Shown one piece after another: positions 18,217 through 25,633 of a stretch of 33,665 nucleotides of DNA (position 1 is its first letter; each line of letters starts with the position of its first letter). The notes under the pieces were generated by a model that saw nothing but the letters and a program-made list of their open reading frames with translations, had not been told where the DNA came from and made no database searches. Location of the stretch: positions 14,126-47,790 of the forward strand of contig DKPO01000045.1 of NCBI GenBank assembly GCA_002471225.1, in the 5' to 3' direction. This stretch comes from Porphyromonadaceae bacterium UBA7332 (GTDB lineage: Bacteria; Bacteroidota; Bacteroidia; Bacteroidales; UBA7332). The position numbers and the translations under genes are program-made.

Positions 18217-18587
18217 CTAAATAGAACCTTAAAATTGATTTCAGACATCACAACTTACCTAATTAATCTATGTAATTAGACAATCGGGTATTCACAAATG
18301 TTCAAATTATATAGGGATATCAACTAATTTAAATCATCGCACTTCGGATAAGAAAAACAGGACAGGAAAAGAATACTTTAAGTACGTCATCAAGATATTA
18401 AACGCTCCCCCTGATTCAGAGTAGTTATCAGACTTATTGCCAGATAAGATTTTTCGAAAAGTCATCAAAGAGTACATTAATCTATCATTATGACACTTTT
18501 GAGAACTTACAAATTTTCATTGAAGAAACGACCTGATGGAAGGAAAATAGAAGGTAAAATGAAGAGATAGAGTCATTATTCTAAAAG
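18217..18587. other. Non-coding DNA upstream of the starch cluster
   Basis: This AT-rich stretch contains the CTAATTA-N7-TAATTAG inverted repeat at 18259-18279 and no open frame I can support. No consensus promoter, RNA gene or mobile-element end was recognised. Confidence 0.5.
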
Positions 18588-18726
18588 AAACGGTATATCT
18601 TTTCAAAAACAAACCGTATCTTTTAATTTATACGGTGTATCTTGAAATTTTAACGGTATGTTTTCAAATTTTCCTCCTTTGTTTTTTCATGTAGATACGT
18701 ATCAAAATATGACGTAATACGTATCT
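18588..18726 (+). repeat. Imperfect tandem array of ~21 bp units with ATACGTAT palindromes
   Basis: Four imperfect copies of a unit like WWACGGTATATCTTTTCAAA start at 18588, 18611, 18630 and 18651 (the conserved CGG or CCG is at 18591, 18614, 18633 and 18654; spacings 23, 19 and 21). They are followed by the 10-base palindrome GATACGTATC (18694-18703) and by ATACGTAT (18717-18724). Related units with exact 21-base spacing occur at 33631-33665. The TTCTAAAAGA segment recurs on both sides of the array (near 18579 and 18729). Function unknown. Confidence 0.7.
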
Positions 18727-18867
18727 AATTCTAAAAGAGAAGCTTTAAATTTCAAAATAAAACCTTACAACCTCACTTACTGATAGTTACACTAATCATA
18801 ATTCTTGCTTATATTCTCAATATAAAATACGAAGAGAAAAAAGAAAGCATTGTAGAGGATTAGAAAA

Positions 18868-18987
18868 ATGCAAAAAGATAGTGTATTACCCCATATCGCG
18901 AAATTATGTCAGCATTTCAATACCGCTCAGATACCAATAAGGAATAACGAGACCAGAGTTCAGCGGTACGTCGCAAAAAAAAGCTAA
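18868..18987 (+). CDS. Possible 39-residue ORF
   Basis: The frame reads MQKDSVLPHIAKLCQHFNTA and continues 19 residues to ...RVQRYVAKKS with a stop at 18985-18987. AGAGG at 18854-18858 lies 9 bases before the ATG, an unusually good ribosome site for this lineage, and an in-frame TAG sits just upstream. I recognise no family. The 3' end runs into the arm of the terminator of the convergent PurF-like gene. It may be a real small protein, a remnant of a decayed gene, or chance. Confidence 0.22.
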   Translation: MQKDSVLPHIAKLCQHFNTAQIPIRNNETRVQRYVAKKS

Positions 18988-19012
18988 GACTGTCCGAAAA
19001 CAATCTTAGCTT
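18975..19012 (-). terminator. Intrinsic terminator after the PurF-like gene
   Basis: A 9 bp stem (AAGCTAAGA at 18981-18989 and TCTTAGCTT at 19004-19012) with a 14-base loop is followed on the minus strand by TTTTTT (18980-18975). It lies 53 bases past the stop at 19066. Confidence 0.85.
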
Positions 19013-19065
19013 ATATACTTGACAAAACTCCCTAAGAGAAGTCTATATTTATTTGCGAAACCATA

Positions 19066-20955
19066 TTATTCAACAAAGCGGCTATCTTTTCCCTCAATAT
19101 AATTGATGAAAGCAAAATTTACCAATCTGTTTCCTCCCGCAGTCGGATAATCTCCCGAGAAATACCAATCGCCTGTATGATCAGGACATGATTTATGCAA
19201 ATCTTCAATCGTTTGAAAAACGATTTCAACTTCTGCTTTTACATCAGAAGAAGTAACCATCTGTGCTATTTTAGCAGAAATTTCTTCTTGAGTGAAAGGC
19301 GCATATATTTCTTTCACATAATTTACCACGTCTTCTTTAGGTGAGTTTACCTGTTCCTTACATTTAAGGTATACCTCTTTAATGATATATTGTAAACCGC
19401 GTTCTTTTAACAATTCCATTGCGGCATTAAAAGCAATGAATTCGCCCATTCTTGACATATCAATTCCGTAACAATCAGGATATCTGATCTGAGGAGAAGA
19501 GGATACAATTATGATTTTCTTCGGAGACAGCCTGTCCAACATTTTAATGATACTTTGCTTCAAGGTCGTTCCGCGTACAATACTGTCATCAATAATTACA
19601 ATATTATCCTGATGAGGAACAATTGAGCCGTAAGTAATATCATAGACGTGTGTAGCAAGGTCATTACGGCTATTATCTTCTGCAATAAAAGTACGTAACT
19701 TAATATCTTTGATGGCAATTTTCTCGAAACGAACACGCTGAGATAAAATCTCTTGTAGTTTATCATCCGAAAGATCACCATTACAAGCCTTAATACGATC
19801 TATTTTCTCCTGATTCAAATAATTTTCCAATCCTTCAACCATACCATAATAGGCTACCTCGGCTGTATTTGGTATGTATGAGAAAACTGTATTATGAAGA
19901 TCATTATCTACAGATTTTAAAATCGTCGGAACTAACTGAGTTCCTAACATTTTACGCTCTTTATAAATATCATAGTCACTACCTCTAGAAAAATAAATAC
20001 GCTCAAAGGAGCAAGCCTTATTTTCTTTTGGTGCAATTAATTGCTTGATATAGAAATCACCGGCTCTGTTAACTATAATGCCCTGCCCCGGCAATAATTC
20101 TTTAACATCCTCTTGTTGCAAATTAAAGGCCGTCTGAATGACCGGTCTCTCAGAAGCAACAACAACTACTTCATCATCTGCATAGTAGAAAGCGGGTCTG
20201 ATTCCCCATGGATCACGTAACGTAAACATATCTCCGCTACCCATAAGACCACAAATTACAAAACCGCCATCCCACATCTTACCTGCTTCAGTTAGAATTG
20301 TTTCAATATTAAGATTCGATTCGATTTGTTCGTTCAAATCTTGTCCTGTATATCCGAAGCTGGAGTATTTCTGATAAAGACGTTCAACTTCTTCATCTAA
20401 TAAAAAACCGATCTGTTCTAATAATAAGAAGGTATCTGCATTATGTCTGGGATGCTGTCCTTTTCTAACCAAAAAACTTAAAACTTCATCGACATTCGTC
20501 AGATTAAAGTTTCCGGCAAGACAAAGATTACGGCTTTTCCAGTTATTTCTACGTAAGAAAGGGTGTACGTAAGATATACCGGATCTACCGGTTGTACTGT
20601 AACGTAAATGACCTAAATAAGTTTGAGCTATAAAAGGGTATGAGTTATAGTCTTCTTTAAATTCAGGATGTTCAATTTTAAAATTAGAAATATTATCCTG
20701 AATACTTGCGAATACGTCTTTAATCGCACCCGACCCCATCGCTCTTTCACGAAAGATGTATTCTTCACCTGGTTCCGCATGCAGTTTCACACAACCAACT
20801 CCTGCCCCTTCCTGGCCACGATTATGTTGTTTCTCCATTAATAGATATAACTTATCTAATCCGTAAGTATAACTACCATATTTTTCAACATAATAAGATA
20901 ATGGTTTAAGCAAACGAACCATCGCAATTCCACATTCGTGTTTTATTTGTTCCAT
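19066..20955 (-). CDS. purF: Amidophosphoribosyltransferase-like protein, long form (class II GATase + PRTase)
   Basis: PurF-type enzymes use glutamine and PRPP to make phosphoribosylamine, the first step of purine synthesis. The N-terminal glutaminase domain has the nucleophile candidate C8 (CGIAMV; seven residues would be removed), then RGQEGAG (46-52), GNFNLTN (148-154) and DPWGIRP (248-254). The phosphoribosyltransferase domain has the PRPP loop VIIDDSIVRGTT (453-464). At 629 residues it is well over the usual 470-500, with inserts around 200-225 and 380-410 and a C-terminal extension after about 545. Bacteroides carry such a long form beside a standard PurF, so its exact role is unsure. 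It has its own probable promoter and terminator. Confidence 0.82.
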   Translation of the reverse strand: MEQIKHECGIAMVRLLKPLSYYVEKYGSYTYGLDKLYLLMEKQHNRGQEGAGVGCVKLHAEPGEEYIFRERAMGSGAIKDVFASIQDNISNFKIEHPEFKEDYNSYPFIAQTYLGHLRYSTTGRSGISYVHPFLRRNNWKSRNLCLAGNFNLTNVDEVLSFLVRKGQHPRHNADTFLLLEQIGFLLDEEVERLYQKYSSFGYTGQDLNEQIESNLNIETILTEAGKMWDGGFVICGLMGSGDMFTLRDPWGIRPAFYYADDEVVVVASERPVIQTAFNLQQEDVKELLPGQGIIVNRAGDFYIKQLIAPKENKACSFERIYFSRGSDYDIYKERKMLGTQLVPTILKSVDNDLHNTVFSYIPNTAEVAYYGMVEGLENYLNQEKIDRIKACNGDLSDDKLQEILSQRVRFEKIAIKDIKLRTFIAEDNSRNDLATHVYDITYGSIVPHQDNIVIIDDSIVRGTTLKQSIIKMLDRLSPKKIIIVSSSPQIRYPDCYGIDMSRMGEFIAFNAAMELLKERGLQYIIKEVYLKCKEQVNSPKEDVVNYVKEIYAPFTQEEISAKIAQMVTSSDVKAEVEIVFQTIEDLHKSCPDHTGDWYFSGDYPTAGGNRLVNFAFINYIEGKDSRFVE

Positions 20956-20996
20956 CTTATATTCACCTGTTAAAGAAACTGCTGCATTATTGCATA

Positions 20997-21041
20997 CAAA
21001 AATAAGAAAATAGCATCAAAAATCATTATTCTGTAATGATT
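20997..21041 (-). promoter_or_regulatory. Probable promoter and operator of the PurF-like gene
   Basis: TATTTTTG (minus strand, 21004-20997) is a full match to the TAnnTTTG box and gives a leader of about 37 bases. The -33 position holds only AATG. Over it lies a perfect 8-5-8 inverted repeat, AATCATTA-TTCTG-TAATGATT (21021-21041), centred about 39 bases before the predicted start. Its position suggests a regulator site. Confidence 0.5.
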
Positions 21042-21081
21042 CTCAGCATTAAAATAGACTAAGAGACAAGAATAAATAGAA

Positions 21082-21115
21082 AACCGATTGCATATGTTAA
21101 CATATACAATCGGTT
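21082..21115 (-). terminator. Hairpin terminator after glnN
   Basis: A 34-base near-palindrome can form a 15 bp stem with a TTAA loop on the minus strand, with one U-G pair that would be a mismatch on the plus strand. It is followed by TTCTATTTATTC, a weak T tract. It begins 17 bases after the glnN stop codon. Confidence 0.65.
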
Positions 21116-21132
21116 ATATTATTTAATACTGA

Positions 21133-23322
21133 TTATCTGATAAATAACAACTCTCTGTATTTAGGCAGAGTCCACATTTCATCATCAACGATTAATTCTA
21201 ATTTATCGATGTGATAACGGATCTCCTCCATTAACGGAGCAATTGTATCATGATAAGCGATCGCTTTTGATCTCTCATCTTCAATTTTGTTTGCAACTTT
21301 ACGTGCATTAATCATCTGATCAACCTTTTCAGTGATCACCGATAAGTGATGAGAAATTTTTTCGATCAAAATCATATCTTGTTTAGCTATGATTTCTGTT
21401 TTCTCCTGATCGAATAATTGTTTAACCTTACAAACATTATCAAGCAGTAAGCCTTGGTATCTGGATGCTACCGGAATAATGTGATTCATTGCAAGATCAC
21501 CTAATACACGAGCTTCGATCTGGATCTTTTTCGTATAAGTTTCCCAATTTACTTCATTACGTGCATGTAATTCCACGTGATTTAAAACTCCCATTGTTTC
21601 GAACATAGAGATATTTTCGAAAGTCAGGTAGTTATCGAATATAACCGGAACGTTACGTTCACAATCAAGCCCGCGTTTAGCTGCTTCTTGTCTCCACTCT
21701 TCGCTATATCCGTTTCCATCAAAACGAATAGGCTTACATATACGAATATAATCGCGAAGAACTTCGAAAATAGCTTTTTCTAATTTTACGCCTTGTTCCA
21801 GACGGGCATCGATATCTTTCTTAAATTCTTTCAATTGATGTGCTACTGCTGTATTCAATACGATCATAGCAGCTGCACAGTTGTCAGAAGATCCAACAGC
21901 ACGGAATTCAAAACGGTTTCCTGTAAATGCAAAAGGAGATGTTCTGTTTCTGTCTGTATTATCCAGCAATAACTCAGGAATCTGAGTAACGCTTAATTTC
22001 ATTCCGACTTTGTCATCTACCTGGATAGCCTCATCTGATGACGAGCTTTCAAGTTTATCCAAAACCTCTGTCAGTTGTCTTCCTAAAAAGACAGATATAA
22101 TTGCAGGAGGAGCTTCGTTTGCACCCAGACGGTGAGCGTTAGTAGCTGAAGAAATTGCAGCTTTTAATAAACCATTTCTTTTGTAAACAGCCATCATGAT
22201 GTTTACAAGGAAAGTTACAAATTGCAGATTTTCGTGGCTGCTCTTACCCGGAGATAAAAGATTAACCCCTGTATTTGTTCCAAGTGACCAGTTATTGTGC
22301 TTTCCTGAACCATTCACTCCTTTAAAAGGCTTCTCATGAAGAAGTACACGGAAGTTATGTTTACGAGCCAGCTTTTTCATAACAGACATCAAAAGCAAGT
22401 TATGATCATTAGCCAGATTTGTTTCTTCAAAAATTGGTGCTAACTCAAACTGATTAGGAGCAACTTCATTGTGACGAGTCTTACAAGGAATTCCTAATTT
22501 CAAACTTTCTATTTCAAGTTCACGCATGAAAGCTTCCACACGAGCAGGAATAGCCCCGAAGTAATGATCTTCCAGCTGTTGATTCTTAGCACTCTCATGT
22601 CCCATCAACGTACGACCTGTCAGCATAAGGTCAGGACGTGCAGACCATAGAGATTCATCTACAAGAAAATACTCTTGCTCCCATCCAAGGAAAGATGTAA
22701 CTTTAGATACATTCGGATCAAAAAACTTACAAACATCAGTCGCAGCCTTATCCACAGCATGGATCGCTTTTAGAAGAGGTGTTTTAAAATCCAAAGCCTC
22801 ACCTGTATAAGAGATAAAGATTGTCGGAATACAAAGCGTACTACCAACTACGAATGCAGGAGAAGTCGGATCCCATGCACTATATCCACGAGCCTCGAAA
22901 GTATTTCTAATGCCACCATTCGGAAAGCTTGACGCATCTGGTTCCTGCTGGATAAGAAGTTTGCCTGAGAATTCTTCTAATAACCCGCCTTTACCGTCAT
23001 ATTCGATAAAAGCATCATGTTTCTCAGCAGTACCTCCGGTCAATGGTTGAAACCAGTGAGTATAATGAGTTACCCCTAACTCCATAGCCCATTGTTTCAT
23101 TCCCGAAGCAATACTTTCTGCTATTTCGCGCTGGAGAGGAGATCCGTTTTCCATCGTACTTACTAAAGCTTCATATGTCTGTTTAGAAAGATATCTACGC
23201 ATCTTCTCTTTATTAAAAACATACTTGCCGAAATACTCAGAAGGACGCTCTTTTAACAATGGTACTTCCACTGCTTTGCGCTTAAAAGCTTCTTCTACTA
23301 CCCGAAATCTTAAGTGTGACAT
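21133..23322 (-). CDS. glnN: Glutamine synthetase type III
   Basis: Makes glutamine from glutamate, ammonia and ATP in the cytoplasm. From the ATG at 23322 (MSHLRFRVVEEAF) the product has 729 residues, the size of GSIII (about 725-730), much longer than GSI. Recognisable blocks are GWEQEYFLVD (about 213-222), EVAPNQFELAPIFEE (about 286-300), GVNGSGKHNNWS (about 335-346) and NRTSPFAFTGNRFEFRA. The reading frame continues upstream to 23355, but those 11 residues (MLSDILLKLFF) are not found in relatives, so the internal start is preferred. It has a consensus promoter at 23599-23629 and a long structured leader. Confidence 0.95.
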   Translation of the reverse strand: MSHLRFRVVEEAFKRKAVEVPLLKERPSEYFGKYVFNKEKMRRYLSKQTYEALVSTMENGSPLQREIAESIASGMKQWAMELGVTHYTHWFQPLTGGTAEKHDAFIEYDGKGGLLEEFSGKLLIQQEPDASSFPNGGIRNTFEARGYSAWDPTSPAFVVGSTLCIPTIFISYTGEALDFKTPLLKAIHAVDKAATDVCKFFDPNVSKVTSFLGWEQEYFLVDESLWSARPDLMLTGRTLMGHESAKNQQLEDHYFGAIPARVEAFMRELEIESLKLGIPCKTRHNEVAPNQFELAPIFEETNLANDHNLLLMSVMKKLARKHNFRVLLHEKPFKGVNGSGKHNNWSLGTNTGVNLLSPGKSSHENLQFVTFLVNIMMAVYKRNGLLKAAISSATNAHRLGANEAPPAIISVFLGRQLTEVLDKLESSSSDEAIQVDDKVGMKLSVTQIPELLLDNTDRNRTSPFAFTGNRFEFRAVGSSDNCAAAMIVLNTAVAHQLKEFKKDIDARLEQGVKLEKAIFEVLRDYIRICKPIRFDGNGYSEEWRQEAAKRGLDCERNVPVIFDNYLTFENISMFETMGVLNHVELHARNEVNWETYTKKIQIEARVLGDLAMNHIIPVASRYQGLLLDNVCKVKQLFDQEKTEIIAKQDMILIEKISHHLSVITEKVDQMINARKVANKIEDERSKAIAYHDTIAPLMEEIRYHIDKLELIVDDEMWTLPKYRELLFIR

Positions 23323-23387
23323 AAAAAATAATTTTAAAAGTATATCTGATAACAAATCAATATTCTAGTTATGAAGGAAATAAACAA

Positions 23388-23444
23388 AGAAGAGTAATCA
23401 GAAAGTATCTCAATTTCTATGAAATACCTTCTAATTACTCTTCT
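23388..23444 (-). promoter_or_regulatory. Long leader hairpin upstream of glnN
   Basis: On the minus strand bases 23444-23388 fold into a stem of about 21 continuous pairs: arms 23444-23424 and 23408-23388, an 11 bp perfect outer part, and G-U pairs only on this strand. The top can close further through TTTC and GAAA. It ends 66 bases before the glnN ATG and is followed by TTGTTTATTT, a weak T tract. It could be an attenuator, a stability element or a protein-binding site. Confidence 0.65.
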
Positions 23445-23452
23445 CTATGTCG

Positions 23453-23468
23453 GCAATTATATAATTGC
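23453..23468. promoter_or_regulatory. 16-base perfect palindrome in the glnN leader
   Basis: GCAATTATATAATTGC is fully self-complementary and lies 9 bases upstream of the long leader hairpin. On the plus strand it is followed by TTTTTATTTT, which would resemble a short terminator in that direction, although no plus-strand gene precedes it. It could equally be an operator. Confidence 0.4.
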
Positions 23469-23598
23469 TTTTTATTTTACCGCTGTAAACAAAAAAACTC
23501 TTCTTGCTCAGCGTTAGTTTAAACCCCTTGGAAAATCGAATCATATTTAATAACGAATAAACTTCAAATGAAATCAATCTGTTTGTTATTTAACACGA

Positions 23599-23629
23599 CA
23601 AATATAATACTTTTTCTAAGTTAAACAAT
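23599..23629 (-). promoter_or_regulatory. Promoter of glnN
   Basis: On the minus strand ATTG (23629-23626) is followed after 19 bases by TATATTTG (23606-23599), a full match to the -7 box and three of four bases of the -33 box. The start point would be near 23594, giving a leader of about 270 bases. A palindrome AATCATAATGATT (23638-23650) lies directly upstream. Confidence 0.65.
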
Positions 23630-23700
23630 CAATGTTTAATCATAATGATTCAATTTAAGGGTTTTTATTAACACAGTATAAGATTGTGTATATTTCTGCA

Positions 23701-24216
23701 TCATCTGGAAACCAGTATGTGATTGTCATAATCTCGCCATGCTGCTTTCAAATTACAACCTTCATAAGAGAAAACAGCCTTATTGTTTAATCGATGAGTC
23801 ACAACACCCACAGACAAAGCTGCCGCTATAGCGTTTAAATCAAATCCCAGTTTATGATTATATGAGTCATATAATACGATTGAAGCCTGATCACGACTTT
23901 GAACATGAACGAATACAATATCCATTAATGAAGTAAGCAATGCATGCGAAGCTAACTTTGATCCAATCTTCAAAAAATCGACTCTGTTCAAATCCGGAAT
24001 AAACAATACAAGAAATGGTTTATGGATTTTAACGGCAGAAAGCATAAAAGCCCCCTCTCCTACCTGCAGGATCGAATCTATCATTTGATTTGACATCCAG
24101 TTAACGCCGATATTCTTTACATGGAAATCGGGTTCACCTGTGTCGAGTGTAAATCTTAAGTCTTTATTTTGTACAAATGATAAATCTAAATCATTTGTTA
24201 TATCTACATTTACCAT
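23701..24216 (-). CDS. Solo DapF-like C-terminal domain, catalytic residues missing
   Basis: At first sight an unknown 171-residue protein, but its order of motifs follows the C-terminal half of diaminopimelate epimerase. FTLDTGEPDF (22-31) matches the DapF VDMGEP strand; LSAVKIHKPFLVLFIPDL (59-76) matches VSAVSMGNPHxVVFVDDL; DIVFVHVQSRDQASIVLYD (99-117) matches the NVEFV-RVYERG region; and the end GCNLKAAWRDYDNHILVSR matches GGxLxIEWxxxxHVYLTG. The catalytic Cys motif (ACGTGA) is replaced by GFDLNA with F125 at the Cys position, and GNPH by HKPF. The N-terminal half is absent. It is thus probably not an epimerase. It sits upstream of glnN and divergent from the zinc transporter gene. Function unknown; the homology is by eye. 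Confidence 0.6.
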   Translation of the reverse strand: MVNVDITNDLDLSFVQNKDLRFTLDTGEPDFHVKNIGVNWMSNQMIDSILQVGEGAFMLSAVKIHKPFLVLFIPDLNRVDFLKIGSKLASHALLTSLMDIVFVHVQSRDQASIVLYDSYNHKLGFDLNAIAAALSVGVVTHRLNNKAVFSYEGCNLKAAWRDYDNHILVSR

Positions 24217-24300
24217 AAAATTAGAAATTAAATATATTTATCTATGATCAACAATATAAATAAACCAAATGTTTAACACCCAAATAACACATTATATTTT

Positions 24301-25095
24301 ATGGATTTACATCAAATCGCTATAGCTTTTGGATTAACAATGATAGCCGGCTTGTCTACAGGTGTAGGCAGTATATTGGCATTTTTCACTAAACACACAA
24401 ATACGAGATTCTTATCTTATGCGCTGGGATTTTCTGCGGGAGTCATGATTTTCGTTTCTTTCGTAGAACTTATTCCAACCTCACTAGCTGATTTCACTCA
24501 ATTATTCGGTGATAAAAAAGCATTCTTATATATGCTCATATCCTTTTTTGGTGGAATCGCACTAATTATGCTTATTGACTTCCTCATCCCGGAAGATGAA
24601 AACCCGCATGAAGTACATAAAGTAGAGGAAGTCGATAAAAGTAAACGACTGAAAAGAATGGGAATCCTCGTTGCTCTTTCAATTGCTGTCCATAATTTTC
24701 CCGAAGGACTTGCAACGTTTGTTGCTGCTCTGGATAATTTAGATGTTGCTATTCCTATTGTCGTAGCAATCGCCATACATAATATTCCTGAAGGAATAGC
24801 CGTATCTATACCTATTTATCATGCTACGGGAGATAAGAAGAAAGCATTTATATATTCCTTTTTATCAGGAATGGCCGAACCGTTAGGAGCGTTAGTTGGT
24901 ATGATCTTCCTTTTGCCATTCTGGAATCCTGTCATAAACAGTGTTCTGCTTGCCGGTATCTCAGGTATTATGGTTTATATATCGCTCGATGAACTACTTC
25001 CGAGTGCTGAAAAATATGGAGAACATCATTTATCCATAAGTGGGGTTGTGACGGGAATGCTATTAATGAGCCTGAGTTTGTTTCTTTTAATGTAG
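24301..25095 (+). CDS. zupT: ZIP family metal transporter (ZupT-like)
   Basis: An inner-membrane importer of zinc and perhaps other divalent metals. The 264-residue protein has about eight hydrophobic segments. The two metal-site motifs are intact: HNFPEG (131-136) in TM4 and HNIPEG (160-165) in TM5, followed by GMAEPLGALVG. A cytoplasmic, histidine-poor loop (about 98-118) follows TM3. It is divergent from the DapF-like gene with 84 bases between; I found no consensus promoter there. mscL follows 59 bases later on the same strand. Confidence 0.92.
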   Translation: MDLHQIAIAFGLTMIAGLSTGVGSILAFFTKHTNTRFLSYALGFSAGVMIFVSFVELIPTSLADFTQLFGDKKAFLYMLISFFGGIALIMLIDFLIPEDENPHEVHKVEEVDKSKRLKRMGILVALSIAVHNFPEGLATFVAALDNLDVAIPIVVAIAIHNIPEGIAVSIPIYHATGDKKKAFIYSFLSGMAEPLGALVGMIFLLPFWNPVINSVLLAGISGIMVYISLDELLPSAEKYGEHHLSISGVVTGMLLMSLSLFLLM

Positions 25096-25154
25096 AACAA
25101 ACATTGTGATAATTAATAATGTTATATTAATAAATAACTTCAAAAACATATATT

Positions 25155-25583
25155 ATGTCTAAGTTTCTTGCTGACTTCAAACAGTTTATAATGAAAGGCA
25201 ATGTTTTCGATATGGCCATCGGTATTATTATTGGTGGAGCTTTTGGGAAAATTGTCAGTTCAATGGTAAATGATATTATCATGCCTATCGTAGGACTATT
25301 TGTAGGTGGAATAGACTTCCAGAATCTCAAATATACATTGAAAGCAGAAGAGCTTTCTGCAAAAGGAGAAGTTTTAAAACCTGCCGTAACACTTAACTAT
25401 GGGAATTTCATTCAGCAGACAGTAGATTTTCTTATTATTGCTCTTTGTATCTTTCTGTTTTTGCGTTTGATGATGAACTTTAAAAAGAAAAAAGTTGAGG
25501 CACCTGCTGCTCCACCGGCACCTTCAGCCGAAGAAGTATTGCTTACTGAAATCAGAGACATATTAAAGAATAAACAATCATAA
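25155..25583 (+). CDS. mscL: Large-conductance mechanosensitive channel
   Basis: MscL forms a homopentameric pore that opens under membrane tension and protects against osmotic downshock. The 142 residues show the N-terminal amphipathic helix (MSKFLADFKQFIMKGN), TM1 (about 16-45, with the conserved DMAIGIIIGGAFGKIV), TM2 (about 84-105) and a cytoplasmic helix after the linker APAAPPAPSAEE. The length is typical. Its stop codon lies inside the left arm of the following terminator. Confidence 0.96.
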   Translation: MSKFLADFKQFIMKGNVFDMAIGIIIGGAFGKIVSSMVNDIIMPIVGLFVGGIDFQNLKYTLKAEELSAKGEVLKPAVTLNYGNFIQQTVDFLIIALCIFLFLRLMMNFKKKKVEAPAAPPAPSAEEVLLTEIRDILKNKQS

Positions 25584-25629
25584 ATAAAAAGGGGATAGTT
25601 CTAAAGCGGACTATCCCCTTTTTATTTAT
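25580..25629. terminator. Bidirectional terminator between mscL and the Crp/Fnr gene
   Basis: A perfect 20 bp stem (25580-25599 and 25610-25629) with a 10-base loop has GGGGATAGT and ACTATCCCC at its core, flanked by A and T tracts on either side. It therefore works for both converging genes. The mscL stop TAA (25581-25583) is inside the stem, and the Crp/Fnr stop is 5 bases beyond it. Confidence 0.93.
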
Positions 25630-25633
25630 AGCT

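Noticed and set aside
18588..18671. CRISPR array
   Set aside because: Units are only about 21 bases, follow each other without unique spacers, vary in sequence, and no cas gene is near.
23323..23355. 11-residue N-terminal extension of GlnN
   Set aside because: Relatives begin at the equivalent of MSHLRF; the extra hydrophobic residues would be unusual for a cytoplasmic enzyme.
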